A DNA stretch of 64,000 nucleotides from Flaccisagitta enflata (taxonomy: Eukaryota > Chaetognatha > Sagittoidea > Aphragmophora), in assembly GCA_965153355.1 (NCBI GenBank), contig OZ231127.1, positions 96,720,001 through 96,784,000 of the forward strand, written 5' to 3'. The translations under genes were made by a program, and so were the position numbers. This document shows positions 33,114 through 45,721 of the stretch, piece by piece; positions within the stretch are counted from its first letter, which is position 1, and every line of letters starts with the position of its first letter. A model generated the notes under the pieces. The model did not search any database and was not told the origin of the DNA. It saw only the letters and a list, made by a program, of their open reading frames with translations.

Positions 33114-33285
33114 ATTCAATTTCAAAGCATCCGTGTTGGCAAATATGGCCTTCGCAGTGACGTCATCTTGAGTTTACAAAACGTGATCTTGTCAAAAGAA
33201 AAACGGAGGAAAAAAAAGATGATGAAATCAAAATGATGAGGTGTGACAGATGGAAAAAAAGCGACGGATAAAAAGGGTGTGGCGG

Positions 33286-33287
<2 letters not shown>

Positions 33288-33338
<51 letters not shown>

Positions 33339-33450
33339 AAGACATTCAGAAAGACAGAAACACAGACAGACAGACAGAAAGACAGACAGACAGACAGACA
33401 AGCGGACGGACAAGCAGAAGGACAGACAGACAGACAGAAATAAATAAATT
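33288..33450. repeat. Compound (GA)n-(GACA)n microsatellite
   Basis: GA run 33288-33321 leading into GACA repeats with AAGACAG interruptions to about 33440. This is the reverse complement of the (TGTC)n-(TC)n pattern seen elsewhere. Confidence 0.93.
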
Positions 33451-33654
33451 CAGAAACAGGCAGGGAAAGGAAGAGTAGATACAGGGAGCCAAAAAGACAG
33501 GGAGACGGGCAAACTGACAGAAAATTAGAGAGAGTGAGAAAGAGAGATATTGTAAAGAAAAGGAAAGGAACATGTTCGCGAGTTGTTACTAATAACAAGA
33601 GGAAAAGAACGGGATTAGAGCAAAAACATAGACGAAAAAGGCGTGAAAAAGAAT

Positions 33655-33782
33655 TAAAACAAACCAGGGCCATTAAAAAGGATTTGAGTGTAGAAACAAA
33701 CCAGGGCCATTAAAAAGGATTAGAGTGTAGAAACAAACCTGGATCGTTAAAAAGGGTTAGAGTAGAAACAAACCCAGGTGTG
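33655..33782. repeat. ~43-bp tandem repeat, three copies
   Basis: GAAACAAACCAGGGCCATTA plus AAAAGGATTTGAGTGTA recurs three times with increasing divergence. Confidence 0.88.
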
Positions 33783-33919
33783 TAGAAAGGATCAAATCAG
33801 TATTAGGCTGACAGAAGTGAAAAAATGGAGGAAAATATTGACGAAGAATATTTGCAGTTGGCGCCACCCTTTCGCCAATTCTTCTTCATTAACATGGATA
33901 GAAGAGAGAAGGAAAGAAA

Positions 33920-34002
33920 GTAAGCAAGTAAGCACACAAGAAAGAAAGAAAAAAAAGAAAGACAGAAAGAAAGAAAGAAAGAAAATAAGAAAGAAAGAAA
34001 AA

Positions 34003-34034
<32 letters not shown>

Positions 34035-34195
34035 AATAAAGAAAGAAAGAAAGAAAGAAAGAAAAGATAAAGAACTAAGAGAAAAAAAGAAAGAAAGAAA
34101 GAAAGCAAACAAACAAGAAAGAAAGAATGAATGGAAGAGAAAGAGGAAGAAAGAAAGAAGGGAAGCAAGACGGAAAGACGCTGAGGCAAAGAGAA
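33920..34195. repeat. (GAAA)n microsatellite, interrupted
   Basis: GAAA tetranucleotides with AAA and GAT interruptions. Lys/Glu and Phe/Leu/Ser frames are artefacts. Confidence 0.93.
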
Positions 34196-34252
34196 TGAAA
34201 GGCTTTGTTGTGTTTGGGTTTGATGAGTTTCATCACTGGAGATTAGCGGCGA

Positions 34253-34494
34253 AATAGGAACGCCCAATATACCGGGATACGGGAACGCCCAATCTAGCGG
34301 CATACAGGAACGCCCAATATACCGGCACACAAGAAAGCCCAACATACCGGGAAGAAGGAACACCCAATCTAGCTGCACACAGGAAAGCCCTATATACGGG
34401 CATATAGGAACGCCCAATCTAGCGGAACACAGGAAAGCCCAATATACCGGGAAAAAAGAACGCCCAATATACCGACATACAGGAACGCCCAATA
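34253..34494. repeat. ~29-bp minisatellite, left block
   Basis: Units of the form GGAACGCCCAATATACCGG plus GATACA, variable at the CGG and CATACA positions; about eight copies. Same orientation as the right block at 35107-35340. Confidence 0.88.
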
Positions 34495-35106
34495 CCGGGT
34501 CATCCACCTGAGTTGTCGGATTCTGTTAAGCTTTTACTTTTTGATGCTAAGAGACATGGATTTGAAATTGATCAAGCCTTAAAGAGTATAGATTGACATT
34601 TTTTGTATCAAAATTTCAGCCATTTTGGTCAAGTAGTTTGTCTTTTACACAAATTTGAAGTGCCACAAGTATTTTCCCATCTTACAGATTTTCCATTAGA
34701 AATTAGGAATTCTGCTTGCCTTCATTTTCAATTTCTTTTTAACTATTCATATCATAGAGAAGAGATTGATCTGAAATGAAAGATAAACTGACAAAGTTAT
34801 TAAACTACTTTATAATTGTCCCTGATTAAAGCTGTTTTTGCATTGATGGCGTATATGATTCAAAAAGAATTGTGATATTAACTTGCACAGTTCTTGGAAT
34901 TTATTAGAAAATCTTTTCAGTCCTGAAATGCAAGCTTATACTTCAAATTCATGTTGAAGACAAACTACTTGACCAAAATGGACAAAATTTTGACACAAAA
35001 AATGTCAACATATATTCTTTAAGGCTGGATCAATTTCATAAACATAACCTCTAGCACCTGTGAGTAAAAGCTTAACAGAATCCGACAACTCAGCTGGATG
35101 ACCCGG
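34495..35106. mobile_element. TIR element inserted in the 29-bp minisatellite
   Basis: The left end CCGGGTCATCCACCTGAG (34495) is mirrored by CTCAGCTGGATGACCCGG (35089-35106). The inverted arms continue about 150 bp on each side, including GTCGGATTCTGTTAAGC versus GCTTAACAGAATCCGAC, and AAAATGGCTG/CAAGTAGTTTGTC mirrored near 34965. The central 300 bp is AT-rich and non-coding. It is flanked on both sides by the same minisatellite, so it is an insertion. This is a non-autonomous DNA transposon with long TIRs. Confidence 0.85.
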
Positions 35107-35340
35107 TATAACGGGATACAAGAACGCCCAATCTAGCGGCACACAGGAAAGCCCAATATACCGGCATACAGGAACGCCTAATATACCGGGATACAGGAAC
35201 GCCCAATATACCAACATACAGAAACGTCCAACCAACTGGCATACAGGAACACCTAGTATACTGGCATTAAGAAACGCCCAATCTACAGGCGTATAAAAAC
35301 GCAAAATCTAATGGCAAACAGGAACGCCTAAGCTTGCACT
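35107..35340. repeat. ~29-bp minisatellite, right block
   Basis: Continuation of the 34253 array after the TIR element, about eight units, more diverged. Confidence 0.87.
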
Positions 35341-35359
35341 GCTAGCTTAGGCGTTCCTG
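35319..35359. repeat. Inverted repeat, 15-bp arms
   Basis: CAGGAACGCCTAAGC is mirrored by GCTTAGGCGTTCCTG with an 11-base loop. One minisatellite unit is inverted at the edge of the array. Confidence 0.88.
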
Positions 35360-35709
35360 CTAGCCTAGCAGCGTATAGGTACGCTTATTCTTGTAGGGCA
35401 AAGAATAGCTTTTTTCTTTCCGCGATTACAACCTCCCCCCTCTCTTTCTTTTTGCCCCTTTCTCTTTTCTTCCTTCCTTTTCGTTTTCTTTTTTGATTTA
35501 CTTTACCTTCTTCTCCTTCTTTCCTCCTTTTTCCGCTCAATTTTTTTTCTTTTTTTTTCCGTTTCTTTGCTGTCTTCCTACTTTTCCTCACTCTTAATAT
35601 CTTTTTATCTTTCTGTCATTCTATATTTCTATTTTTTTATACCATTCTTTACTTCTATCTTTTTATCTTTCTTTTTGTTTCTTTAGTTTCTCTTTTTTCC
35701 GCGCGCGCG

Positions 35710-35958
<249 letters not shown>

Positions 35959-36035
35959 GTGTGGTTGGTTTGTCGTAGAAACCTGAGAATGATTTTGATA
36001 AATGATCCCGTTTCCCCGCGGACAAATTCTGAACG

Positions 36036-36255
36036 TCTCCGCGTGACGGCATTATGAGGCGCGTAGGGGGCCACATTACGGATCTATGAGACGCAAAGGG
36101 GCCGCGTGACGGCATTATGAGACGCAAAGGGGGCCGCGTGACGGCATTATGAGGCGCGTAGGGGCCGCGTGACGGCTCTATGATACCAAAAGGGGCCGCA
36201 TGACGGCATTAAGAGGCGCAAAGGGTCGCAATGGGGCCGCAATGACGGCATTGTA
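36036..36255. repeat. ~34-bp GC-rich minisatellite
   Basis: Units of GGGGCCGCGTGACGGC plus ATTATGAGACGCAAA, about six copies with GCGTA or GCAAA variants. Confidence 0.88.
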
Positions 36256-36465
36256 AGAAGCACGTTTGCAATCTACCTTCTTCCATTTACTCTCTCCCTC
36301 TTCATCGAATAGTATTGATCGCGTGACATTAATGTTAATTGATCGCATTGCAATGAGGTCGTCTTGATAAGATAAGAAGGAGTAGAAGATGTGATAGCGA
36401 GAATGATATTCTGAAGGGGTAAATGACTTCTTCTTCTTTATGAAACATATCCTCCCTTTATTTTT

Positions 36466-36600
36466 CGATGCGTTCGTCAGGAACGCATCTCTATAAGAGG
36501 GTCTGCCCGTCCGTCCGTCCGTCCGTCCGTCCGTCTGTCGGTCCCTCGGTCCGTCGGTCCGTAACGCCTGTGCAAAAACCGCGTTTTTCGGCTGTTTATG
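36466..36600 (+). mobile_element. Family A element, 5' part
   Basis: GATGCGTTCGTCAGGAACGCATCTC is a hairpin end unlike the usual GTCGCG but in the same place. It is followed by CTATAAGAGGGTCTG and a GTCC array. Confidence 0.7.
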
Positions 36601-37339
36601 ACCATAGTGAGCTCATATACTGAAACAAATGATCAACGAACATGTTTTGAGAGCCTCCTTCCTCAGTCGTTACACCCGTCTGTTCGTCCGTATGTCTCTC
36701 TATATATGTCATATGATCAATATACGCAGAGACACAGTTCGGACGCATAGTTGCCCGGTCGGGCTTGTTCTTCATCGTCTTTTTTTCTTGTTTGGTGTTT
36801 GCAGCCTTGTCCTCATCGATTTCCAGTATTCCCAACATACAGGAGGAAAAGAAATGATCGTTACGGCGGTATGTAATGTAACTGTTCCAACAAATAATAA
36901 TACGTGTGTTAACCACATCTCTTCGTCTTGGCTTGCACTGGACAAAGGAAATCTAAGATGGAGAGGCTGGAGGAGGAGGAAGACCGAAGGGTGAGGAGAA
37001 TGACGATGGTGGAGGGAGAGAGGATGAGAGGAAGTGGAGGAGGAGGAGGATGAGGAGGATGAGTATGAGGTTATCGACTGTCTTTAACGTTTTATCGTCG
37101 TAACATTATAACTCAAGTTGGCTTAGCTTCCCTGATTAGATATTGGATACCACGTGCAGGGATTTTTTTTCCTTCTCCATAGCCGCTAGACGTCCTTATT
37201 CACCAACACCATACTTCCCATGCATGTGCTTATTATCTCTCTTTACTTATACCATACATGGAATATATGCCCAAATATTGATCAACCCCCTTCACTAAAC
37301 CTCTTGTAATAACTTTGTGAGTGTTCCTAGTCTTCTCTT
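36601..37339. other. Intergenic, two overlapping short frames
   Basis: Open frames of about 106-121 codons exist on both strands at 36596-36994, without recognisable domains. A GGAG-rich tract at 36965-37060 follows. No gene is claimed. Confidence 0.4.
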
Positions 37340-37557
<218 letters not shown>

Positions 37558-37667
37558 ATTGGTCTGTGCGCTAACGTCTATCAGCCGCAGACAAACACGA
37601 CAGGAGAAAAAAAAGACAAGAAATGGGGAAAGTGAAAGATAAGAAAAGAGAGAAAAGGAAAAAACAA

Positions 37668-38215
37668 GTCATCCAAGGATCGCACATGGTCAGCGGTACC
37701 CGATGCCCTGCTTGGAGTGATTGGCTGAAGAAGTGGAGTGAGAGCAGGGCAGCGGCCCCAAAGGGCCGATGTCCTGTAGGACACAGGGGTGAATTTCCAT
37801 ACGTCCTGAGAGGGCATATTTGAGGCCTTAATAACAATTTTCCATGATATTCAATGGGAATTTTGCATTTGTTTTTCAATTTCTTGTCAATTTGCCATGT
37901 TATTCAATGGGAATTTTACATTTTTCTTAGTTTTCATCAATTTTACATGTTATTCAATGGGATACAAGCATTTTTTTGCTTTTTTGTAAATTTTCAATGT
38001 TATTCAATGGGAAGTTGGCATTTTGACAATTTCCCATGTTAACCGATAGGAATTTGAGGCTTGGAAAGCTTCGGGGGGGGGGGACGGATGGAAGGACGGA
38101 AGGATGGAAGGACGGACGGAAGGACGGACAGAAGGACGGAAGGACGGAGGTATGGAAATTCACCCCTGTGTCTTACAGGACATCGGCCCTTTGGGGCTTT
38201 TGCCCAAAAAGGGAA
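37668..38215 (+). mobile_element. Family B element B7, both ends present
   Basis: Outer end TCATCCAAGGATCGCACATGG and CAGCGGTACCCGATGCCC, then the TIR GGGCAGCGGCCCCAAAGGGC...GTCCTGTAGGACACAGGGG (37742-37800). The right copy is inverted (38150-38208, CACCCCTGTGTCTTACAGGAC then GGCCCTTTGGGGC). The interior has four ~55-bp units around TTATTCAATGGGAA, and a (GGAAGGAC)n tract at 38085-38150. No coding capacity. Confidence 0.87.
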
Positions 38216-38408
38216 AAAAGGTTAAAAAAATAGACGGAGGATTAAGGGCCAAATAAAATGGGTCGTGACACGGCCAACCAAAAAACCAAAGGATCAGGGG
38301 AAATAAATGTAAGCGTGCGAACGTCTGCGTGTGTGTGCGTGTGCGCGTGCGCGTGCATGTCCAGTGGGTGCGCGTGTACGGGTGCTTGTGCATTGGTAAA
38401 ATGGTAGA

Positions 38409-38409
38409 G

Positions 38410-38441
<32 letters not shown>

Positions 38442-38505
38442 GAAGAAGAAGAAGAAGAAGAAGAAGAAGAAGAAGAAGAAGAAGAAGCAGAAGAAGAAGA
38501 GGAAA
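38409..38505. repeat. (GAA)n microsatellite
   Basis: About 30 GAA units with a few substitutions, preceded by a GTGCGCGTGC tract (38328-38395). Confidence 0.95.
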
Positions 38506-38724
38506 GAGAAAACAAGAAGAATACAAATCAGAAGAACATTAAAAAAAGAAAACAAGTACAGGTATAGCCGGAAAAGTAAAGAAAAAGGGTAAGAAAGTAA
38601 AAAGAAAAAAAAAAAAAGAACCAGTGCCAACTGAAAACAGAATTTTCATAAAAAGGGTGAAATGATTTGTTCTACCTTTCAAAAATTGGCATAGGTTCCC
38701 CCCTTTTTTCCCGTTTATATCTCA

Positions 38725-38844
<120 letters not shown>

Positions 38845-38849
38845 ACGGC

Positions 38850-39194
38850 TGCGGAGGTAAACGATTAGTTTTCCTATTACCGGTTGTACACTTCTCAAAT
38901 TCCCACTTTGCAGATTCCAACTTCCATCTCTCTTTTACTTTAACTAATTCATATGTCTCTACCTTTGTCTCATTTTCTTTTATTTTTCATGTCTCTATCT
39001 CTATCTCCAACTTCCATCTCGCTCACTTCCATCTTCCGATTTTACTGGCTGTGAAATGGAAAAATTCTTTTTTTTCCCTCTCTTTTTTTTCCGTCTTTTT
39101 TGAAATTGGAGCCGCCGTGGTGTGGAAAAAAAGGGAAAGTCAGGGCGAGAGAGAGCATCATCACTTTTTTTTCTTTTTTCCTAGTACGGAAGGG
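38850..39194. other. Intergenic, pyrimidine-rich
   Basis: TC-rich with recurring CATCTC and TTTTT words; no gene. Confidence 0.5.
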
Positions 39195-39581
<387 letters not shown>

Positions 39582-39599
39582 TCATTTCTTTAATTTTCC

Positions 39600-40049
39600 G
39601 GTATGATTGACCTAAAAGAGGTGAAACCGTATGCATAAGAGTCCCTTTTAAAGCGTGCGAAGCGACGTATCAGTTGCAAAATGACAGCAAAACACTAGTA
39701 TCATCTGACTGCGATATGATACAAGTGCGTGGGAGGGAAGGGAAAGGACTCAAAGACCGAATATACACAGACAGACACTGAAAAGGAAGTAGATATGTCC
39801 GGCAGATCGACACAGACAGACACTTATTGAAAGAGAAGCAATTCTAGGCAGATCGACACAAAACATGAAACAGAAGAAATGTTGACTAACGCCGTGACAG
39901 ACAAAGATATGACAATGAGACCGAGAGAGAAAGCCTATGCTTTTCTGAGAAAGATGATACGACCAAGTCTACAGTAACACGAAATCCTATTTGTGGTGAG
40001 ACGCACGCCCAGCTAATAATCGGAGAAGAAAAAGAAAAGAAAGAAAGAG
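39600..40049. other. Intergenic, nothing recognised
   Basis: No gene. A duplicated GGCAGATCGACACA motif lies at 39800-39860. Confidence 0.5.
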
Positions 40050-40051
40050 AG

Positions 40052-40141
<90 letters not shown>
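40050..40141. repeat. (GA)n microsatellite
   Basis: Uninterrupted GA run. Confidence 0.96.
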
Positions 40142-40143
<2 letters not shown>

Positions 40144-40289
40144 CAGAGAAAAGTGGGAAAGATGAAGATGAGTTACTTCGCGTTTTGACTCTGTCTCCCT
40201 CATGTACCATAATTCACGGCGCACCGCCTACGTAGTCCGTCGCGAGCGCGTACCAACGAGTGAAACCTAGACTGATAGAGACAGAGTGC

Positions 40290-40291
40290 TG

Positions 40292-40343
<52 letters not shown>

Positions 40344-40345
40344 GT
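40290..40345. repeat. Compound (GA)n-(CAGA)n microsatellite
   Basis: GA run then CAGA tetranucleotides. Further CAGA arrays lie at 40646-40706 and 40783-40865. Confidence 0.94.
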
Positions 40346-40645
40346 CAGGCAGAAGAGATAGAGGTACAAACGCAGATACTGGTGTTTAATAATTAGATGT
40401 TTGACGTCACATTGACTTTTTCCATAAAACGGATCTTGGTCTGAGCCGGATGAGGAAGCAAATTTAATGCCGTCAAATAATTGGCTTCTTTCATGTATGT
40501 TGCGCACTGAGAATTGAAATGCCGTTTTCATTAAGGACCTGATAGCCAGATAGATAGACAGAGAGACAGACAAACGGACAGATAATAAAGCAGACAGGCA
40601 GATAGATAGACAGGCGGCTTGAATGACACACGACCTGATAGATTG

Positions 40646-40647
40646 GA

Positions 40648-40706
<59 letters not shown>

Positions 40707-40795
40707 TTGAGGCGGGAGGGAGGGAATTTGTTGCGACGTTCGACTTCGAAAATTTGTGGATCCAAACAAACGTTTTGAATTTGACAGACAGATAA

Positions 40796-40832
<37 letters not shown>

Positions 40833-40865
40833 AAGACGAAGCAAGACAAACAAACAGACAGACAG
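40646..40865. repeat. Two (CAGA)n arrays
   Basis: CAGA at 40646-40706 and 40783-40865 separated by about 75 bp of other sequence. Confidence 0.93.
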
Positions 40866-40999
40866 ATAATCTTTGTTTTTTCAACTGAAAAGGATACATT
40901 AAAAGATAACAGAGAAAGACAGAAGAAGAAAGACGGAACCAGTGCAGTGATAGAAAGGGAGAGAGTGACAGAAATAAATGATAAAACGCATTTGAAAGC

Positions 41000-42640
41000 A
41001 AATAGAACCTACAGCTGACATATGTTCTTTGGTAAACTGATAAGAAACCGAGCTTGGAAAAAATGAAAAAAAATGAAATGAATGATGGTTAATGTCATGG
41101 AAAAGGGTCCGTGGACAGAGTGAAATCCATCAATTTTGAAATGTTGAAAATTGAACAAAACCATACATCATCATGTAGCTAACCTTATATCATGTATGAA
41201 TTGATACTTGGATTTTCTTACGTGAGCTCATTTTTCATACAAATTAGGCCTAATTACACATTTTTTTGCAAGCGTACTAATAATAAATTTAGTTAAATAC
41301 AATGAAGAAATCAATATGACAGTCAAATTTTTGATGAATGTGTTCAAGCAATCATGTATGATCATGTTTCTGAATGTTTTAAAAAAATTTTGAGTTTTTT
41401 GAAAAAATCTCTATAAGTACCATTTCTGGCTGGGTGGGCTGTTGGAGGAAAAAATTTTTTTGCCAAGCTCTGTTTCATGCCAGTGACGAGGCATCTTTAA
41501 CGGAAGCTTCATGCAAAATTTCAACCAGATTGGACAATTATTTCAAAAGTTATGCCGTTTTTCAATTTTTTTTTCTGGTAGGTTGGTTGGTCTGTCGGGA
41601 CTCCTCGGCATTCTTTAAGACACACCAGAATATAGGTGAAGAACCCTCTTGATCTGGGTAACAACCATGCAAAATTTCATTGGGCTAGCTCAAATTGTTT
41701 TTGGGATAAGCCAATTTGAATTTCAAGAGATTTTACTAAATTGAGGCACAAAAGCATCGCGCCTTTGTGTGAGAAGCGCTGTGTGGAAACAAAGAATTAA
41801 CTACGAGGCTTCGTCGGCGAGCGTTACAATTCACTCTATTTCAGAACTGATCAACTTTGTAATTTCATTGTGACCAAACCTTAGATTAAGGCTTGAAATT
41901 TTAGATGTAGGTACAGAATTTCACCATCTTCTCATCATGTAGATGAATTTTCCGTTAATCATGTTACTATGCCTTGACAGAGTATGAATCATAGTGTGAC
42001 ACAAGTGTGACACTACCAACAAGGAGCACCTTTGAATTGTAACGCTCTAGGAAAATGTTGATTTCTCCAAAATGAAATGGAAAAAATCCTTGAAATTTGG
42101 AGAAAATGTCGTTCAACTAGTTGTTAATGCAATGACAAAAGAAAAAATGCTTAATGTTTGAACAATCAGAGGCTTACAAAAAAAACTGTCGGTTTATCTC
42201 ATTTTGAGAAAAAAATAACAGAAAAATGAAGGGAAGAGTATTATAATTTGAAGTCATTTTTTTTCGTCTTACAGTTGAGTTATTGAGTTCAAATTTTTTG
42301 CACATATCAATGGATGGATAGAGATGGCTTACAAGCTATTGGATGACTCTGCTTGACATTTTTTGATTGCTTAAACTAGCTTTTTACTTACCGGGACAAA
42401 ATCGGGACAGGCCAAAAAAGGCCCTTCTACCCCTGTTTTGGACCCCATAGGGGCAGTTGGAGGAGCAAAAATTGGTTTGGTATGGCGCACCAGGTAGTTA
42501 GGTATGTCACCCAACCTTTGTGACCTTATTCAATGCATCAGCAGAAGCGATGACACTTCTGCAATGGTGGAGAGTCAGGGTTTTTTGAGCGGACCCCGAT
42601 GCGCGGAATTAACCTAATGATATTGGATTTTCTAATCCCC
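41000..42640. other. Intergenic, probable old interspersed repeat
   Basis: Contains ATGCAAAATTTCAACCAG (41511) and ATGCAAAATTTCATTGG (41668), motifs spaced like an old interspersed repeat. GGGTCCG at 41106 and CGGACCC at 42591 could be relics of inverted ends. No coding frame is supported. Confidence 0.35.
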
Positions 42641-42704
42641 GACTAAATACTTCATCATTCCACACTCACAACCGATCATAATGCTGCTGATGCCGTGCTA
42701 ACTT

Positions 42705-42878
42705 AGCTGCACCCCGCTACAACGAATCCAAGAGTAACGGAAATCCGATTATAACAGATGTAAAGTCATTGATCAAAAATGTTGTTCTTCTTATTTTTTA
42801 TATTGGCAAAAATAGAAATCTATAATCGATAAAATATGGCGGTTCCTTGGCAACCGTTATTGCGGGGTTTAACTGTAC
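42705..42878. mobile_element. Eroded MITE-like element
   Basis: ACCCCGCTACAACG at the left is mirrored imperfectly by CGTTATTGCGGGGTTTAACTGTAC at the right. The right end GGGGTTTAACTGTA resembles ends at 53955-53970 and 46815-46830. Confidence 0.55.
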
Positions 42879-43185
42879 ATCTTTTATTCTCATCTCTAAT
42901 TTTTGTTAAGTCGTCCATATCTCTAATAGAGGATACGTCTGTAGGTAAAAATGATCAACGAATACTTGGAGGAACAATGAAAATGAAAATGAAAAAAAAA
43001 AAAAAAGGAAAACAAATGGCAAAAAAATGCGCGGAAAATGGGAAGCGTAACTTTGTCTCTTTTTTGTAGCATGTAGAATATAACATTACCAGAAAACACA
43101 AATTTTTACGAATGAGCAGCCAGAATTTGTCATTCTGCAATGGAGCAAAACAGATGAGACCAAAGCAGCATAGTACGGAAACACA

Positions 43186-43459
<274 letters not shown>

Positions 43460-43564
43460 AAAACAGACTGACAGACAAACAAATGGTTTGACAGAACAAC
43501 AGACAAACCGAGAGATCGACGTTGTTGCTAAGCGCAGAAACGAAAGACTAGAAGAATGGTCAGG

Positions 43565-43640
43565 TTGAGGAGGAGGCAGAAAGAGGAGGAGGAGGAGGAG
43601 GAGGAGGCAGAAAGAGGAGGAGAAAGCGAAGGAGGCGGTG
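43565..43640. repeat. (GGA)n-rich tract
   Basis: GAGGAGGAGG and GGCAGAAAGAGG repeated twice. Confidence 0.8.
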
Positions 43641-43734
43641 GCTGTGGCAGGGGAACAGAGAAAGAATGGTGAGGAATCCTATTTTGTCATTCCTTCCTCT
43701 TTTTCCCCTTCCACTTTTCTCATTTCTTTTGTTA

Positions 43735-44515
43735 TGCTTATTCGCTTTTTCCCGATCTCTGCTCATTTCCAAGAGATGGCGACATGAGTTTCAACTCGTT
43801 GGTTTTGTCTCTGTCTCTGTAATTGTCTCTGTCTCTGGTCTCTGTAATTGTCTCTGTCTCTGACTCTGTCTCTTTATCTGCTTTTTCCCAAACTCTGCTC
43901 ATTTCCAAGAGATAGCGACATGAGTTTCAACTCGTTGGTTTTGTCTCTGTCTCTGTAATTGTCTCTGTCTCTGTCTCTGTAATTGTCTCTGTCTCTGTCT
44001 CTTTCTCTTTTTCTATCTCTGTCTCTGTCTTTGTCTCTTTATCTGCTTTTTCCCAGTCTCTGCTCATTTCCAAGAGATGGCGACATGAGTTTCAACTCGT
44101 TGGTTTTGTCTCTGTCTCTGTAATTGTCTCTGTAATTGTCTCTGTCTCTGTCTCTGTCTCTACATCTGCTTTTTCCCAAACTCTGCTCATTTCCAAGAGA
44201 TGGCGACATGAATTTCAACTCGTTGGTTTTGTCTCTGTCTCTGTAATTGTCTTTGTCTCTGTCTCTGTCTCTGTCTCTGTCTCTGTCTCTGTCTCTGTCT
44301 CTACATCTGCTTTTTCCCAAACTCTGCTCATTTCCAAGAGATGGCGACATGAATTTCAACACGTTGGTTTTGTCTCTGTAATTGTCTGTCTCTGTCTCAG
44401 TCCCCGTGATTGTCTTTTTCTCTTCCTCTATCTCTGTCTCTATCTTTGTCTCTGTCTTTGTCTTTTTTTCTGTCTGGGTCGCTATGTCATTTTGAAGAGC
44501 GGAGACTCAACATGT
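43735..44515. repeat. Higher-order repeat, ~130-160 bp unit with (TGTCTC)n
   Basis: Each unit has CTGCTTTTTCCCAAACTCTG, CATTTCCAAGAGATGGCGAC, ATGAGTTTCAACTCGTTGG and then TGTCTC hexamers of varying number. Units begin at about 43746, 43885, 44045, 44168 and 44312, with a decayed one near 44485. Confidence 0.9.
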
Positions 44516-44579
44516 TGCTATTTCTCTGCGTCTGGCTTTGTCTCCAATTCTGACTCTTGACTCTGTCTCTACCTCGGCT

Positions 44580-44640
44580 TTTGTCTTTGTCTTTGTCTTT
44601 GTCGTTGTCTCTGTCTTTGTCTTTGTGTCTTTTCTTTTTT
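44580..44640. repeat. (GTCTTT)n tract
   Basis: About nine GTCTTT hexamers with GTCGTT and GTCTCT variants. Confidence 0.85.
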
Positions 44641-44806
44641 GTCAGTGGGAAATCAAGTGGTCTCTTACATGTCCCTACATGTCTCCACAGTCTAGCTATG
44701 TCGACAATAGTCCCACGCGATCCAACTTCAGTCATACACTAAATAGCAATACAGTCATACAGTCATGAGTCATACAACTACAGTCATATGGTCTGAAGTA
44801 CTCTTC

Positions 44807-45288
44807 TTCCTCTCTTTTTCTTCTTCTTCTTCTTCTTCTTCTTCTCCTTTTTCTTTTTCTTTTTCTTTTTCTTTTTCTTTATCTTTTTCATTTTCTTTTT
44901 CTTTTTCTTTTTCTTTTTCTTTTTCTTTTTCTTTTTCTTTTTCTTTTTCTTTTTCTTCTTCTTATTCTTCTTCCTCTCTTCTTCTTCTTCTTCTTCTTCT
45001 TCTTCTTCTTCTTCTTCTTCTTCTTCTTCTTCTTCTTCTTCTTCTTCTTCTTCTTCTTCTTCTTCTTCTTCTTCTTCTTCTTCTTCTTCTTCTTCTTCTT
45101 CTTCTTCTTCTTCTTCTTCTTCTTCTTCTTCTTCTTTTTCTTTTTCTTTTTCTTCTTCTTCTTCTTCTTCTTCTTCTTCTTCTTCTTCTTCTTCTTCTTC
45201 TTCTTCTTCTTCTTCTTCTTCTTCTTCCTCCTCTTCTTCTTCTTCTTCTTCTTCTTCTTCTTCTTCTTCTTCTTCTTCATCTTCTCAT
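44807..45288. repeat. (TTC)n and (TTTTTC)n array, ~480 bp
   Basis: Alternating blocks of TTC and TTTTTC. A pure polypyrimidine strand able to form triplex DNA. Leu, Phe, Ser or Lys frames are artefacts. Confidence 0.97.
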
Positions 45289-45465
45289 TTCCAGTCTTGA
45301 CCTAAGAGGGCATGAGTGTGGATTTTGATCTATTATCTCGAGACTGTCATTCGTCCTCATCTTCACGCTGCCAAAACCATCGCTGTCCTGCTTACTTTTT
45401 CGCTCTTTCACTTTCTGTCTGTACCTCTGTCTGTCTGTATGATTTTCTTATCTCTGTTCCCTTTC

Positions 45466-45580
45466 TCTTTCTTCTTCTTCTATTTCTTCTTAATCTTTTT
45501 CTTTTTCTTTTTCTTTTTTTCTTCTTTTTCTTCTTCTTCTTCTTCTTCTTCTTCTTTTTCTTTTTCTTATTCTTTTTCTC
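45466..45580. repeat. (TTC)n / (TTTTTC)n array
   Basis: Second, shorter copy of the same repeat type about 180 bp downstream. Confidence 0.93.
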
Positions 45581-45721
45581 ATATTTGATGATTCTTTTCC
45601 AGTCATTGCCCCTTCAAAAGTGTTCTTGTGTGATGGATAGACTTTGTGTTATTCAGGTGTTGAACCACGTCATATTGTCATAGATGTATGATTTGTTGTG
45701 TGCCTGTAAAGTACTATTTTT

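Noticed and set aside
34253-35340. CRISPR-like regular repeats
   Set aside because: The 29-bp units are contiguous, without spacers, in a eukaryotic genome: a minisatellite.
36596-36994. Overlapping 106- and 121-codon frames on opposite strands
   Set aside because: Neither shows a domain, and one begins inside a family A copy. I cannot choose between them.
41106-42597. Element bounded by GGGTCCG / CGGACCC
   Set aside because: A 7-base match 1.5 kb apart can arise by chance; no target duplication.
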